The notes below the pieces were generated by a model that made no database searches, had not been told where the DNA came from, and was given only the letters and a program-made list of their open reading frames with translations. From Burkholderiales bacterium LSUCC0115 (GTDB lineage Bacteria; Pseudomonadota; Gammaproteobacteria; Burkholderiales; Burkholderiaceae_A), in assembly GCA_009646425.1 (NCBI GenBank), contig WJBW01000001.1, positions 581,475 to 645,474 of the forward strand: a DNA stretch of 64,000 bases. The letters are read 5' to 3'. Positions within the stretch are counted from its first letter, which is position 1, and every line of letters starts with the position of its first letter. Both the position numbers and the translations under genes were made by a program. Positions 1-8,190 of this stretch are shown piece by piece.

Positions 1-1316
1 CTGCGGTCAATCGACGCACAAGACGATGCACCGCGGGCCAGTCGAATGGCGTTGGCCGCCATCAAGGCGCTGTACTTCTGAGCACCCGACAGCTGCGGGG
101 CCAGGTGAAGTTTTAAATGCGCGGCCGCCTCAGCGAGCAGTCGGTCCGCTGTGGAACGGTCTGACGAGACCCCCGCCGAGCCGTCCGCACCCGTCGTTGT
201 GCTTGTCGTTGTGATCGTCGCCTTGGCCATCCTGGCGATGTCCTGACCTTTGTAATGCGACACCACCGGCTCGGCCAGGCTGGCCGACATACAACCGGTG
301 ATCACCAATTCCAGGGCCTCCACATCGCCCTGCACCGCCCGCTCACCCTGCTGAGCCGCAATGATCGCCCAGCGCAGGTGGGCATAGCGCTGCCAAAAGG
401 CGAGCTCGTTTTGAAGTCGAGTCCGCAGGCCCTGGGCCTCAGTAACATCCATCGTTGAGGACAGCCCGCTGACCAAGTCATCCAATTCACCAAATCCTGC
501 CACGGGCTTGGTACCGCCAAACCGCCAGCAGGGCGCTGTGAGCCAGCCGATGTCGGCCATGACATCGCCCCAGGCCGCGAACTCCCAGTCCAGCACCGCA
601 GTGAGCCGACCTGACTCTGGATCCATCATCAGATTGCCCAGACGAAAATCGTTGTGACAGACGGAAGCAGCCGAGTCTGTTAACTGAGCGGCTAATTCAC
701 GGCCCTCTTGCAGCATCTGCTCGGTGGCATAGGTCAGGTAGGACGTCGGCTGCCTCACGCAGGCAAAACTCTTTCCCACCAGGACCATGGCTGCCTCGAT
801 GGAATGGGCTGGTCGTGGCCCCAGGGTCTTGGCTAGCGTCTGGGCCGCCAGCTCACTGGCTTTTACACTATGCAGACGACCCAGTTCTGCACCCAGTTGC
901 CGCGTAAGAGCTTGCGCCGTCTGCGCGGACGCCTCATACCCAGCCCCCAACCACTGCAACAGCTTTCGGCCATCGGCCTGGCCTGAACGGAACTCAAAGA
1001 AACTGACCAAGCCATCGTCGGTCTGCACCAAGGCAATCGGCTTGGGCACCGTGAGGCCAAGGGCATGGGCAAATTCAAAGAGGGTGTATTCATCGGCACG
1101 GCCATGGGTACCCGGAATGCCGGCACTCTGGCCCCGACGCATGACCCAACGAATGGTTTGGGCCTGTTCGTCTTGTAATTCAATCAAGAAGTTCTGGTTG
1201 ATCGCACCACCAGACAGGCGCGTGGCACCGAGCAGCTGCCAGTCCTGGCAACTCAACTGCGCCAAAGCAGCTGCAACAGCTGAACCAACCGAGGCGTCGA
1301 TGTCTTTCAGGCTCAT
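1..1316 (-). CDS. APH-family acyl-CoA kinase fused to DUF6285-like domain (3' end cut by window)
   Basis: The frame is open from ATG at 1316 to the window edge, so the C-terminus is missing. A glycine-rich nucleotide loop (LSGGAINQNF, about residues 34-43) is followed by the APH catalytic loop CHNDFRLGN near 218-226 and the metal-binding LDWEFAAWGD near 239-248. This is the aminoglycoside-phosphotransferase fold of acyl-CoA-dehydrogenase-linked kinases such as LvaA, which phosphorylates 4-hydroxyacyl-CoA. After a Thr/Ser-rich linker (about 365-385) comes a second short segment (STADRLLAEAAAHLKLH onward) that resembles the small LvaB/DUF6285 partner protein, normally a separate gene. It starts 6 bases after the dehydrogenase stop, so the two are probably co-translated. 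The kinase assignment is firm; the identity of the second domain and the substrate are inferred. Confidence 0.8.
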   Translation of the reverse strand, partial: MSLKDIDASVGSAVAAALAQLSCQDWQLLGATRLSGGAINQNFLIELQDEQAQTIRWVMRRGQSAGIPGTHGRADEYTLFEFAHALGLTVPKPIALVQTDDGLVSFFEFRSGQADGRKLLQWLGAGYEASAQTAQALTRQLGAELGRLHSVKASELAAQTLAKTLGPRPAHSIEAAMVLVGKSFACVRQPTSYLTYATEQMLQEGRELAAQLTDSAASVCHNDFRLGNLMMDPESGRLTAVLDWEFAAWGDVMADIGWLTAPCWRFGGTKPVAGFGELDDLVSGLSSTMDVTEAQGLRTRLQNELAFWQRYAHLRWAIIAAQQGERAVQGDVEALELVITGCMSASLAEPVVSHYKGQDIARMAKATITTTSTTTGADGSAGVSSDRSTADRLLAEAAAHLKLHLAPQLSGAQKYSALMAANAIRLARGASSCASIDR

Positions 1317-1322
1317 CGCTGC

Positions 1323-2540
1323 TCAGTCATTGCCCAGGCCCCAGGCAAAGAAATCCTGGCCCTTGGTCTGAGCACCCTGATAGGCCCGGCTGATCACCAT
1401 CTGATGGACCTCGCTGGCCCCATCCACCAGACGAGCCTGACGGGCATAGCGATAGATCCACTCGAGCTTAGTGTCTTGGCTGTAGCCCAGAGCGCCGCAG
1501 AGCTGAATGGCTGTGTCTGCTGCCAGATGCAGGGTTTCGGCCACCTGAATTTTGGCCATCGAGATGTCGGGTCGAGCCTTTTGGCCCTGCTCCAGCCGCC
1601 AGGCCGCCCGCATGGTGAGCAGTCGTCCGGTGTCAATGGCCATGGCCACGCGACCCAGCTGCATCTGCACGCTCTCGCGATCAGCTAGCTTGATGCCAAA
1701 GCCCTCGCGCTTGGCCACGTAGGCATTGGCAATCTCCATGCACCGCTGCGCCAATCCCAGCCAACGCATGCAGTGGGTCAGTCGCGCCAAGCCCAGACGA
1801 ATCTGGGTGAGCTTTAAGCCCTGGCCAACTTCCATCAACCGATTCTCATCGGGGATCTCCAGGCCGTCGAAGGTCAGTTCGCAATGGCCGCCGTGCTCCT
1901 CGGGCCCCATGATCGGAATGCGCCGAACAATCTGCCAGCCCGGATCATCTTTATGAAAGGCAAAGGCGGTTAGACCATCTCGCGAGCCCTCTCCGGTCTT
2001 GGCAATCAGAATGAAGTGGCTCGCCACGCCAGCGCCCGTGATGTACCACTTGTGGCCGTGAACCACCCAGCGGTCACCTTTCCTCTCGGCCCGCGTCTGG
2101 ATCATGCCGGGATCTGAACCACCGCCCGGATGCGGCTCGGTCATGATGAAAGAGGAGCGCACCTGGCCATCGATAATCGGCTGCAGCCATCGGTCCTTCT
2201 GGGTTTCGGTGGCCACTTTGGAGAGCACCGACATGTTGCCGTCATCGGGTGCCGCGCAGTTAAAGCATACCGGCCCAAAGATGGACCGGTTCATCCGCTC
2301 GTAGAGCAGGGCCTGTCCAACGGGCCCAAGCCCCAGGCCACCACGCTCACGTGGCATCTGTGGCGAGAAAAGACCCATGGCCTTCACCTCGCCGCGCAGA
2401 ACCTCCAGCAGATCCTCCCGAATGTTCTCGTGTTCATCGAAACTCGCGGGGTCTTGCTCCAGTGGTAGCAGTCGGTCGGCCACAAAGGCATCGACCTGGG
2501 CCATCAGCCCCTGGTGTTCAGCAGGTACATTGAAGTCCAT
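1323..2540 (-). CDS. ACAD10/11-like acyl-CoA dehydrogenase
   Basis: A 405-residue protein with the full acyl-CoA dehydrogenase layout: helical N-domain, FAD/substrate beta domain (MTEPHPGGGSDP, then GHKWYITGAG) and C-terminal helical domain (LCGALGYSQDTKLEW). Where ordinary family members have the catalytic Glu in YEGT, this one reads VDGASEVH near residue 370, so Asp replaces Glu. That is the pattern I associate with ACAD10/11 and LvaC, which work together with an APH-type kinase on 4-hydroxyacyl-CoA. The next gene downstream is exactly such a kinase and the gene upstream is an SDR, which supports a shared pathway. FAD-dependent, probably cytoplasmic. A fatty acyl-CoA dehydrogenase role is possible but less likely. 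Confidence 0.9.
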   Translation of the reverse strand: MDFNVPAEHQGLMAQVDAFVADRLLPLEQDPASFDEHENIREDLLEVLRGEVKAMGLFSPQMPRERGGLGLGPVGQALLYERMNRSIFGPVCFNCAAPDDGNMSVLSKVATETQKDRWLQPIIDGQVRSSFIMTEPHPGGGSDPGMIQTRAERKGDRWVVHGHKWYITGAGVASHFILIAKTGEGSRDGLTAFAFHKDDPGWQIVRRIPIMGPEEHGGHCELTFDGLEIPDENRLMEVGQGLKLTQIRLGLARLTHCMRWLGLAQRCMEIANAYVAKREGFGIKLADRESVQMQLGRVAMAIDTGRLLTMRAAWRLEQGQKARPDISMAKIQVAETLHLAADTAIQLCGALGYSQDTKLEWIYRYARQARLVDGASEVHQMVISRAYQGAQTKGQDFFAWGLGND

Positions 2541-2549
2541 GTCTTTCCT

Positions 2550-3308
2550 TTAAAGGCCTGCGCTCATGCCGCCATCCACCAACAAGACCGAGCCTGTCAT
2601 GTAGCTGTTGGCTGGGTCCAGCAGGCAGCGCAAGGGGGCATCTAACTCGGTCAACTCCGCGAAGCGGCGCAACGGGGTCTTCTTTTTGAGGGCATCGCCC
2701 GCAGGTCCATCCAACAGCTCAGCATTCAGGTCGGTACGCACATAGCCCGGTGCGAGTGCATTCACGCGAATGCCATCTCGGGCCAGTTCAATCGCACTTG
2801 ATCGGGTCATCTGAATGACAGCGGCCTTGGTCGCGGCATAGGTGGCCACATTCTTCAAAGGACGCAGGCCCAGCACCGAGGCCACATTCACCATCACAGC
2901 ACCATCCTTGGACCCAGCCGCTGCGGCCCGCAGATAGGGCACCAGCGCCCGAGTCATGTTGGTCGTGCCCACCAGGTTGGTGGCCAAGACTCGGGCCTCA
3001 TCCTCGGGCGTGGTCTCGTGCAAGGCGGCCGTGACCGCCACACCAGCATTGTTGATCAATCCATAGACAGCCTCACCCGCACCGGGCTCTCCGAGTGCGG
3101 CCTTGATCGCCTGAGCAACGGACTGGGCGTCAGTGACATCGGCCGTGATCGCCAGATCGATGTCTGGATTGGTACTGACATCCCGCCGGGCCAGTCCAAT
3201 CACCCGGGCGCCCTGCGATTTCAAATGAGCACAGAAATGGGCACCAAGGCCACTGGAGGCGCCAGTGATCAGGATGGTTTTGCCCTGCAGAAAAGGATGC
3301 TGCGTCAT
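2550..3308 (-). CDS. Short-chain dehydrogenase/reductase
   Basis: A 252-residue classical SDR. It shows the cofactor motif TGASSGLG near residue 15, NNAG near 95, the catalytic Tyr/Lys pair in YAATKAA near 160 and PGYVRTDL after it. The ATG at 3308 is chosen because the family begins just before the Rossmann strand and an AAGG lies about 8 bases upstream; longer in-frame reading would run into the rng promoter. It is the first gene of a group with the ACAD10/11-like dehydrogenase and the APH kinase. In levulinate (lva) operons an SDR provides keto/hydroxyacyl-CoA interconversion, so a similar role is plausible, but SDR substrates cannot be read from sequence. Confidence 0.85.
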   Translation of the reverse strand: MTQHPFLQGKTILITGASSGLGAHFCAHLKSQGARVIGLARRDVSTNPDIDLAITADVTDAQSVAQAIKAALGEPGAGEAVYGLINNAGVAVTAALHETTPEDEARVLATNLVGTTNMTRALVPYLRAAAAGSKDGAVMVNVASVLGLRPLKNVATYAATKAAVIQMTRSSAIELARDGIRVNALAPGYVRTDLNAELLDGPAGDALKKKTPLRRFAELTELDAPLRCLLDPANSYMTGSVLLVDGGMSAGL

Positions 3309-3341
3309 CAATGGACCTTTTCGGGTTACCCACCGTGGAGC

Positions 3342-3371
3342 CAGACAACCCAGCGCCAGGGGATTTATATT
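3342..3371 (+). promoter_or_regulatory. Putative rng promoter
   Basis: A TATATT hexamer (3366-3371) lies 18 bases after a CAGACA hexamer (3342-3347). The -10 element ends only 6 bases before the rng ATG, so transcription would start at or next to the start codon. Prediction by eye only. Confidence 0.35.
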
Positions 3372-3377
3372 ATCCCT

Positions 3378-4889
3378 ATGACTCAACTCACCCCACACCC
3401 CGAAGAGATCTTCCTGCAGGCCACGCCCTTTGAGGCCCGGGCTGTGCGCCTAATTCAAGGTGTGGTCCAAGAGATCGAGGTCGAGCGTACCCTGCAGCGT
3501 GGTGCGGTGGGCAACATCGTCATGGGCAAAGTCAGCCGGGTCCTGCCAGGCATGCAGGCCGCTTTTATCGATGCGGGCTTTGCGCGGACTGGCTTTCTGC
3601 ACGTAGCCGATGTCTGGCAGGCCAAACTGCTCGACGGCGAGCGGCTCGAGACCCCTCGCCCCATCGAAAAGGTCCTCTACGACAGTCAGCAGTTCCTGGT
3701 CCAGGTGCTCAAAGACCCGGTGGGCAGTAAAGGTGCGCGGCTCTCCACACAGTTATCCATTGCCGGCCGCTACCTGGTCTACCTGCCCTACGACACCAAG
3801 CCCGACCCCACCAGCAACGAGCCGCGAGTTGGCATCAGTCAGCGCATCGAGGATCCCGAGGCACGTGAGGCCCTCAAAGCCCGGCTGTTGGCCCTGATCC
3901 CCAGTGACGAACACGGCAGCTTTATCGCCCGCACCCAGGCTGAAGACGCCAGCCAAGAGGCTCTGGCCAACGACATTCAGTATCTCAAGCAACGCTGGAA
4001 TGAGATTCTGGCTGCGAGCAAATCGGCCACCCCGGGTACTGTTCTCTATCGAGAGCTGAACCTCGCCCAGCGAGTGCTGCGTGACTGGGTCGGCGATCGA
4101 ACCACACGCGTGCTGGTCGACGACCCCTATCGGATTGATGGCCTGCGCAGCTTTGCCCAGCAGTACATGCCCAGTGTCATGCCTCGCATTGAGAACTTTG
4201 TCGGCGAGCGCCCCCTGTTCGAGCTGCACAACATCGAGCAAGAGATCACCTCGGCCTTGAAGCGCCGAGTGGACCTCAAGAGCGGTGGGTATCTGATCAT
4301 CGACCACACCGAGGCCATGACCACCATTGACGTGAACACGGGGGGCTATGTCTCGGGGCGCAGCTTCTCGGACACCATCTTCAAGACCAACCTAGAGGCG
4401 GCCCAGGCCATCGCCCGGCAGCTTCGACTGCGCAACATCGGCGGCATCATCCTGGTCGACTTCATTGACATGCAGGACGAAGACCACCGAATTCAGGTGC
4501 ACCAGGAACTCGCCCATGCCCTCGAAGACGACCGCACCAAGGTGCGCATCAGTGGCTTTACCTCATTGGGCCTGGTGGAACTCACCCGCAAGCGAACTCG
4601 GGATTCTTTGGCCCAGCAGCTCATGCAGACCTGCCCCACCTGTGATGGTCAGGGTCGGATCAAGACGGCGCAGACTACCTGCTACGAGATCCTTCGCGAG
4701 ATCGCCCGCATGGCCCACCAGTTCAATCCAAAGGAGTTTCGGATTCTGGCGGGACCGGAGATCATCGAGCGCTTCCTGGAAGAAGAGGCCGCGTTCTTGA
4801 ACGCCCTGATCGATGAGGTGGGCAAGCCCATCACCCTGTCGGTCGAGGGCGAGTACCCACCGGGTGGGTACGACATCGCGCTGCTGTAG
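3378..4889 (+). CDS. rng: Ribonuclease G
   Basis: A 503-residue member of the RNase E/G family, close to the usual length of RNase G (about 490) and lacking the long C-terminal scaffold of RNase E. An S1 RNA-binding domain occupies roughly residues 35-130 (GNIVMGKVSRVLPGMQAAFIDAG). The catalytic DNase I-like region contains the two Mg-binding aspartates in TTIDVNTGGYVSG and ILVDFIDMQDE. The zinc-link cysteines are in CPTCDGQG near the end. The enzyme matures 16S rRNA 5' ends and trims mRNAs. The ATG at 3378 fits the family N-terminus; no Shine-Dalgarno sequence precedes it at a normal distance. In many betaproteobacteria rng follows maf, but here maf is at 25561-26226. Confidence 0.95.
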   Translation: MTQLTPHPEEIFLQATPFEARAVRLIQGVVQEIEVERTLQRGAVGNIVMGKVSRVLPGMQAAFIDAGFARTGFLHVADVWQAKLLDGERLETPRPIEKVLYDSQQFLVQVLKDPVGSKGARLSTQLSIAGRYLVYLPYDTKPDPTSNEPRVGISQRIEDPEAREALKARLLALIPSDEHGSFIARTQAEDASQEALANDIQYLKQRWNEILAASKSATPGTVLYRELNLAQRVLRDWVGDRTTRVLVDDPYRIDGLRSFAQQYMPSVMPRIENFVGERPLFELHNIEQEITSALKRRVDLKSGGYLIIDHTEAMTTIDVNTGGYVSGRSFSDTIFKTNLEAAQAIARQLRLRNIGGIILVDFIDMQDEDHRIQVHQELAHALEDDRTKVRISGFTSLGLVELTRKRTRDSLAQQLMQTCPTCDGQGRIKTAQTTCYEILREIARMAHQFNPKEFRILAGPEIIERFLEEEAAFLNALIDEVGKPITLSVEGEYPPGGYDIALL

Positions 4890-4919
4890 AACATAAAAAA
4901 CGCGTTAATTCGAGAAAAT

Positions 4920-6032
4920 ATGAGAGTTAAAGACACGATGTTCCGAAGTATTTGGATTGACGGTGAGTCTCTAAATATCATCGATCAAACACAGTTACCT
5001 CACGAATTTGTAGTCAAAGAACTTCGAAATTCCGAGGATGTTCGTCTCGCGATCAAGAATATGTTGGTGCGCGGAGCTGGGCTAATTGGTGTGACCGCTG
5101 CCTATGGGGTGTGGCTCGCAGCCAGAGAAGCTCCGAGAGGTAGTCTTGCGGATTTTGATACATACGTAAACAATCGAGCGCGACTAATCGCGGCGACCCG
5201 ACCAACTGCAGTGAACCTTGTGTGGGCACTCAATAGACAGCTTGAAAAACTAACTCAGGCCCGGACCGTAGAAGAAAAAATCAGCCTAGCGAAGCTAGGG
5301 GCACTGGGGATAGCGGATGAAGATGCTGACTTTTGTAAGAAAATCGGTCAGCACGGGTCTTCGCTTATCGAAAGTCTTTATAAAAAAAAGCAGACGACCG
5401 TAAACGTTCTCACGCACTGCAACGCTGGTTGGCTCGCCTTCGTGGATTACGGCTCAGCTCTCTCCCCCGTATACGCTGCACACGACAACGGCGTTCCAGT
5501 CCATGTTTGGGTAGATGAGACTCGACCTCGTAATCAGGGGGCAAGCCTAACCGCATGGGAACTAGCCCAGCACGGAGTTCCGCATACCCTTATCGCCGAT
5601 AATTCGGGTGGACATCTGATGCAAAAAGGTGAAGTAGATATCGTAATCACAGGCGCCGACAGGGTTACTAGACTCGGAGATGTGGCAAATAAGATTGGCA
5701 CCTATCTCAAAGCTTTGGCTGCCGTAGACAATAAAGTGCCGTTTTATGTGGCTTTCCCGTCAAGTACTCTTGACATGAGTATTTCGGATGGCACTACAGA
5801 AATTGAAATTGAGGAACGATCTGAGGATGAGGTTCGGTTTGTGTACGGCAGAGATCCACGCGGAAACTATGTCTCAGTGCAAATTTGTCCAGATAAAACG
5901 AGGGCTGGAAACTGGGGGTTTGATGTCACGCCCGCTCGTCTGATAACTGGCCTAATAACTGAGCGTGGAGTCTTCCCAGCGAACAAGGTTGGAGTGTCAG
6001 ATATTTTGGGAGACGCCGATGGGCGAAACTGA
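4920..6032 (+). CDS. mtnA: Methylthioribose-1-phosphate isomerase
   Basis: A 370-residue eIF2B-like isomerase that converts 5-methylthioribose-1-phosphate to methylthioribulose-1-phosphate in methylthioadenosine salvage. Diagnostic segments are the N-terminal RGAGLIGVTAAYG, the catalytic Cys in LTHCNAGWLA, VDETRPRNQGASLTAWE, and the catalytic Asp in TGADRVTRLGDVANKIGTY. The start at 4920 is preferred over the ATG at 4938 because family members begin MRV/MKV followed by the IW motif. It heads a tightly coupled cassette: the next gene overlaps its end by 14 bases. Base composition of 4920-7409 is clearly more AT-rich than the flanks, suggesting acquisition as a unit. Confidence 0.93.
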   Translation: MRVKDTMFRSIWIDGESLNIIDQTQLPHEFVVKELRNSEDVRLAIKNMLVRGAGLIGVTAAYGVWLAAREAPRGSLADFDTYVNNRARLIAATRPTAVNLVWALNRQLEKLTQARTVEEKISLAKLGALGIADEDADFCKKIGQHGSSLIESLYKKKQTTVNVLTHCNAGWLAFVDYGSALSPVYAAHDNGVPVHVWVDETRPRNQGASLTAWELAQHGVPHTLIADNSGGHLMQKGEVDIVITGADRVTRLGDVANKIGTYLKALAAVDNKVPFYVAFPSSTLDMSISDGTTEIEIEERSEDEVRFVYGRDPRGNYVSVQICPDKTRAGNWGFDVTPARLITGLITERGVFPANKVGVSDILGDADGRN

Positions 6033-6645
6033 TCAAGTCGAAGGCGTCATTAAGTTCTTATTGAAACATGCGACGTCACCCCCCCCTAAAGAAGATGTAA
6101 TCCATCAGATGAATCTGGTGCGCACCAGATTATTCGATGACTCGCTGATCGGGCAATACCCCGACGGAGTTGGCTACGGGAACGTCTCGGTTAGACATAA
6201 AACAGGATTCGTTATCTCCGGAACTGGTACTGGCGGCGAGAGGGTACTTCAGGCTCTTCATTACTGCACAGTTGTTGAATTCAGTATCGAGTCTAACTAC
6301 GTTCGTTCAGAGGGGGACATTAAACCTAGCAGTGAATCGCTAACTCACGCGGCACTATATCTCGCGGACAAAAATGTAAATTGCGTTTTACATATCCACA
6401 GCCTTTGTTTGTGGAAAGCCCTTATGACCACTGATCATCCTTCAACACCAGCAGATGCACCCTATGGATCTATTGAAATGGCTGACTCTGTGGCCAGAAT
6501 CGTTTCCGACCAGGGGAACCCTTCCGGACTAATTGTTATGTCAGGCCATAAAGAGGGGCTCATAGCGTATGGACGGAGTCCCATGGATGCGATAGCACAA
6601 ATTGAAATCCACCGCTCACAAACTAAATTGAAAGTCAATATATGA
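6019..6645 (+). CDS. Class II aldolase, probable methylthioribulose-1-phosphate aldolase (DHAP shunt)
   Basis: A 208-residue class II aldolase/adducin-family protein. The zinc ligands are visible as HIHS (HxH, near residue 125) and a later His in SGHKEG (near 175); the N-terminal part carries GNVSVRH and SGTGTGG. Its position between mtnA and mtnP, overlapping both, points to methylthioribulose-1-phosphate as substrate. Two family roles fit: MtnB dehydratase (universal methionine salvage) or the Ald2-type aldolase giving dihydroxyacetone phosphate and methylthioacetaldehyde. No mtnC, mtnD or other later methionine-salvage gene is present, so I favour the aldolase. The ATG at 6019, inside the mtnA end, is preferred over an in-frame ATG 54 bases upstream because it aligns with the family N-terminus. 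Confidence 0.8.
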   Translation: MGETDQVEGVIKFLLKHATSPPPKEDVIHQMNLVRTRLFDDSLIGQYPDGVGYGNVSVRHKTGFVISGTGTGGERVLQALHYCTVVEFSIESNYVRSEGDIKPSSESLTHAALYLADKNVNCVLHIHSLCLWKALMTTDHPSTPADAPYGSIEMADSVARIVSDQGNPSGLIVMSGHKEGLIAYGRSPMDAIAQIEIHRSQTKLKVNI

Positions 6646-7409
6646 AAATTAAGGTGGGAGTTATTGGCGGTAGCGGCCTAGACAATCCGGATATCCTCAA
6701 AGCACCCGAGGATCTATGCGTCAAAACAAAATGGGGGGCAACGTCCTCACCTCTTCGAGTTGGGAAAATTGACGATACAGATGTCGTAATACTCAGTAGG
6801 CACGGTCGACAGCACACCATTCCCCCGTCGCAGGTAAATTACAGGGCCAATATTGCCGCGCTTCTGGACGTGGGGTGCACGCACATCCTAGCAACCACAG
6901 CTGTCGGATCTTTGAGAGCAGAAATTGAGCGTGGGGACATAGTGATACTGGATCAGTTCCTGGATTTCACAAAAATGAGATGCGCCACTTTCCACGAGAC
7001 TTTCCAACCACACGAACCTGTTCACACGCCAATGGCAGATCCATTCAACGCGGATCTTCGGGAAATGCTATTGAATAAATGCGTTGCTGCAGGCGTGAAG
7101 GTCCATAGTCGCGGCACTGTGGTGACAATTGAGGGACCAAGATTCTCCACCCGCGCAGAATCTAACATGTACCGCCTGTTGGGTGCCGATGTAATTAATA
7201 TGTCGATTGCGACAGAGGTGTGCCTCGCGAACGAGGCCAAGATACCCTACGCCGCAATTGCCATGAGCACAGACTATGACTGCTGGAAAGTCGACGAGCC
7301 ACCAGTTAGTTGGGAGGAAATCGTGGGGGTTTTTCAAAAGAACTCAAACAAAGTCACTAGTGTTCTAAAAAACGTCATACCTGTCATACGATCCGCACAA
7401 AGTGTCTAA
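6642..7409 (+). CDS. mtnP: S-methyl-5'-thioadenosine phosphorylase
   Basis: A 255-residue trimeric-type purine phosphorylase. The phosphate-binding GGSG at the N-terminus, RHGRQHTIPPSQVNYRAN, TTAVGSL, EGPRFSTRAE and MSTDYDCW are typical of MTA phosphorylase rather than general purine nucleoside phosphorylase. It splits methylthioadenosine with phosphate into adenine and methylthioribose-1-phosphate, the substrate of MtnA encoded two genes upstream. The ATG overlaps the aldolase stop in an ATGA, indicating translational coupling. The released adenine can be taken by the adenine phosphoribosyltransferase encoded next. Confidence 0.92.
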   Translation: MKIKVGVIGGSGLDNPDILKAPEDLCVKTKWGATSSPLRVGKIDDTDVVILSRHGRQHTIPPSQVNYRANIAALLDVGCTHILATTAVGSLRAEIERGDIVILDQFLDFTKMRCATFHETFQPHEPVHTPMADPFNADLREMLLNKCVAAGVKVHSRGTVVTIEGPRFSTRAESNMYRLLGADVINMSIATEVCLANEAKIPYAAIAMSTDYDCWKVDEPPVSWEEIVGVFQKNSNKVTSVLKNVIPVIRSAQSV

Positions 7410-7447
7410 CAGGCCAGCAGCCATATAACTTCACAAGAGATTTCAAA

Positions 7448-7966
7448 ATGAATTTGCTTGATTACATTCCCATTGTCCAAGACTTTCCAAAGCCCGGTGT
7501 GGGCTTTCGGGATGTCTCCCCGCTGCTGGCCAACCCTGCTGCCTTTTCCGTGGCTCTCGACCTACTCAACGATCAGTTCGCGCAATCTGACTATGACGTC
7601 ATCGCCGGTATTGATTCACGCGGGTTCATCTTCGGGACAGCCTTGGCCCGCCTGACAGGTAAGCCTTTTGTCATGATTCGCAAGGCCAACAAGCTGCCAC
7701 CTGAGACCCTGCGGGTGAGCTACGAGTTGGAATACGGCAGCGACCACCTGGAAATCCGGAAGGGGCTTCTTCAGCCCACCGACCGGGTCTTGATCGTTGA
7801 CGATGTACTGGCCACAGGCGGAACGCTGCTGGCTAGCAAACAACTCATTGAAATGGCCGGGGCCAGAGTCTGCGGTGCGCTTACTTTGCTGGAGATCGCA
7901 TTTCTAGGGGGCTCAAAAAAGCTGGCCCAACAAAACCTACTCTTTAGAGCGGCGCTCTCGGTTTAG
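7448..7966 (+). CDS. apt: Adenine phosphoribosyltransferase
   Basis: A 172-residue type I phosphoribosyltransferase, the usual length for Apt. The PRPP-binding loop VLIVDDVLATGGT lies near residues 116-128; the N-terminal IPIVQDFPKPGVGFRDVSPLL and GIDSRGF are typical of adenine-specific members. It makes AMP from adenine and PRPP in the cytoplasm. It lies 38 bases after mtnP in the same direction and would recycle the adenine released by that enzyme. Its base composition is more GC-rich than the mtn genes, so it may be the resident gene next to which the mtn cassette was inserted. Confidence 0.95.
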   Translation: MNLLDYIPIVQDFPKPGVGFRDVSPLLANPAAFSVALDLLNDQFAQSDYDVIAGIDSRGFIFGTALARLTGKPFVMIRKANKLPPETLRVSYELEYGSDHLEIRKGLLQPTDRVLIVDDVLATGGTLLASKQLIEMAGARVCGALTLLEIAFLGGSKKLAQQNLLFRAALSV

Positions 7967-8007
7967 GCTGAATTTGATTTCTTTGCAGATTACATTAGGA
8001 GGCAAAG

Positions 8008-8190
8008 ATGAAGCGGAAAACTCTTACAGAAAAGATGCACCCCAAAAGGGATGCAATCTATTCGATTAAAAATCTGAAAGGGCGCATAAAACCGCCCGTT
8101 GATCCGATCTCCGTGCAAAAGATGCGGGAGGTTGTCATCACCGGCGCAACCGAGGGACTCAAATCTTCCGGCCAATCGCCTCGTAAATGA
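8008..8190 (+). CDS. Small basic hypothetical protein (60 aa)
   Basis: A 60-codon reading frame with a near-perfect Shine-Dalgarno AGGAGG at 7997-8002 and good spacing to ATG. The product is very basic (many Lys/Arg), with no membrane segment or known motif that I recognise. Its last 32 bases overlap the 3' end of ugd, which is on the other strand. It lies 41 bases after apt and could be transcribed with it. The ribosome-binding site argues for expression, but a short frame next to a rearranged region could also be the remnant of a longer gene. Confidence 0.45.
   Translation: MKRKTLTEKMHPKRDAIYSIKNLKGRIKPPVDPISVQKMREVVITGATEGLKSSGQSPRK

Noticed and set aside
787-1371. A 194-codon open frame on the plus strand opposite the APH kinase gene
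   Set aside because: It is a mirror frame in GC-rich coding DNA. The minus-strand frame carries the kinase motifs, and this product is rich in Arg/Ser/Pro with no motif.
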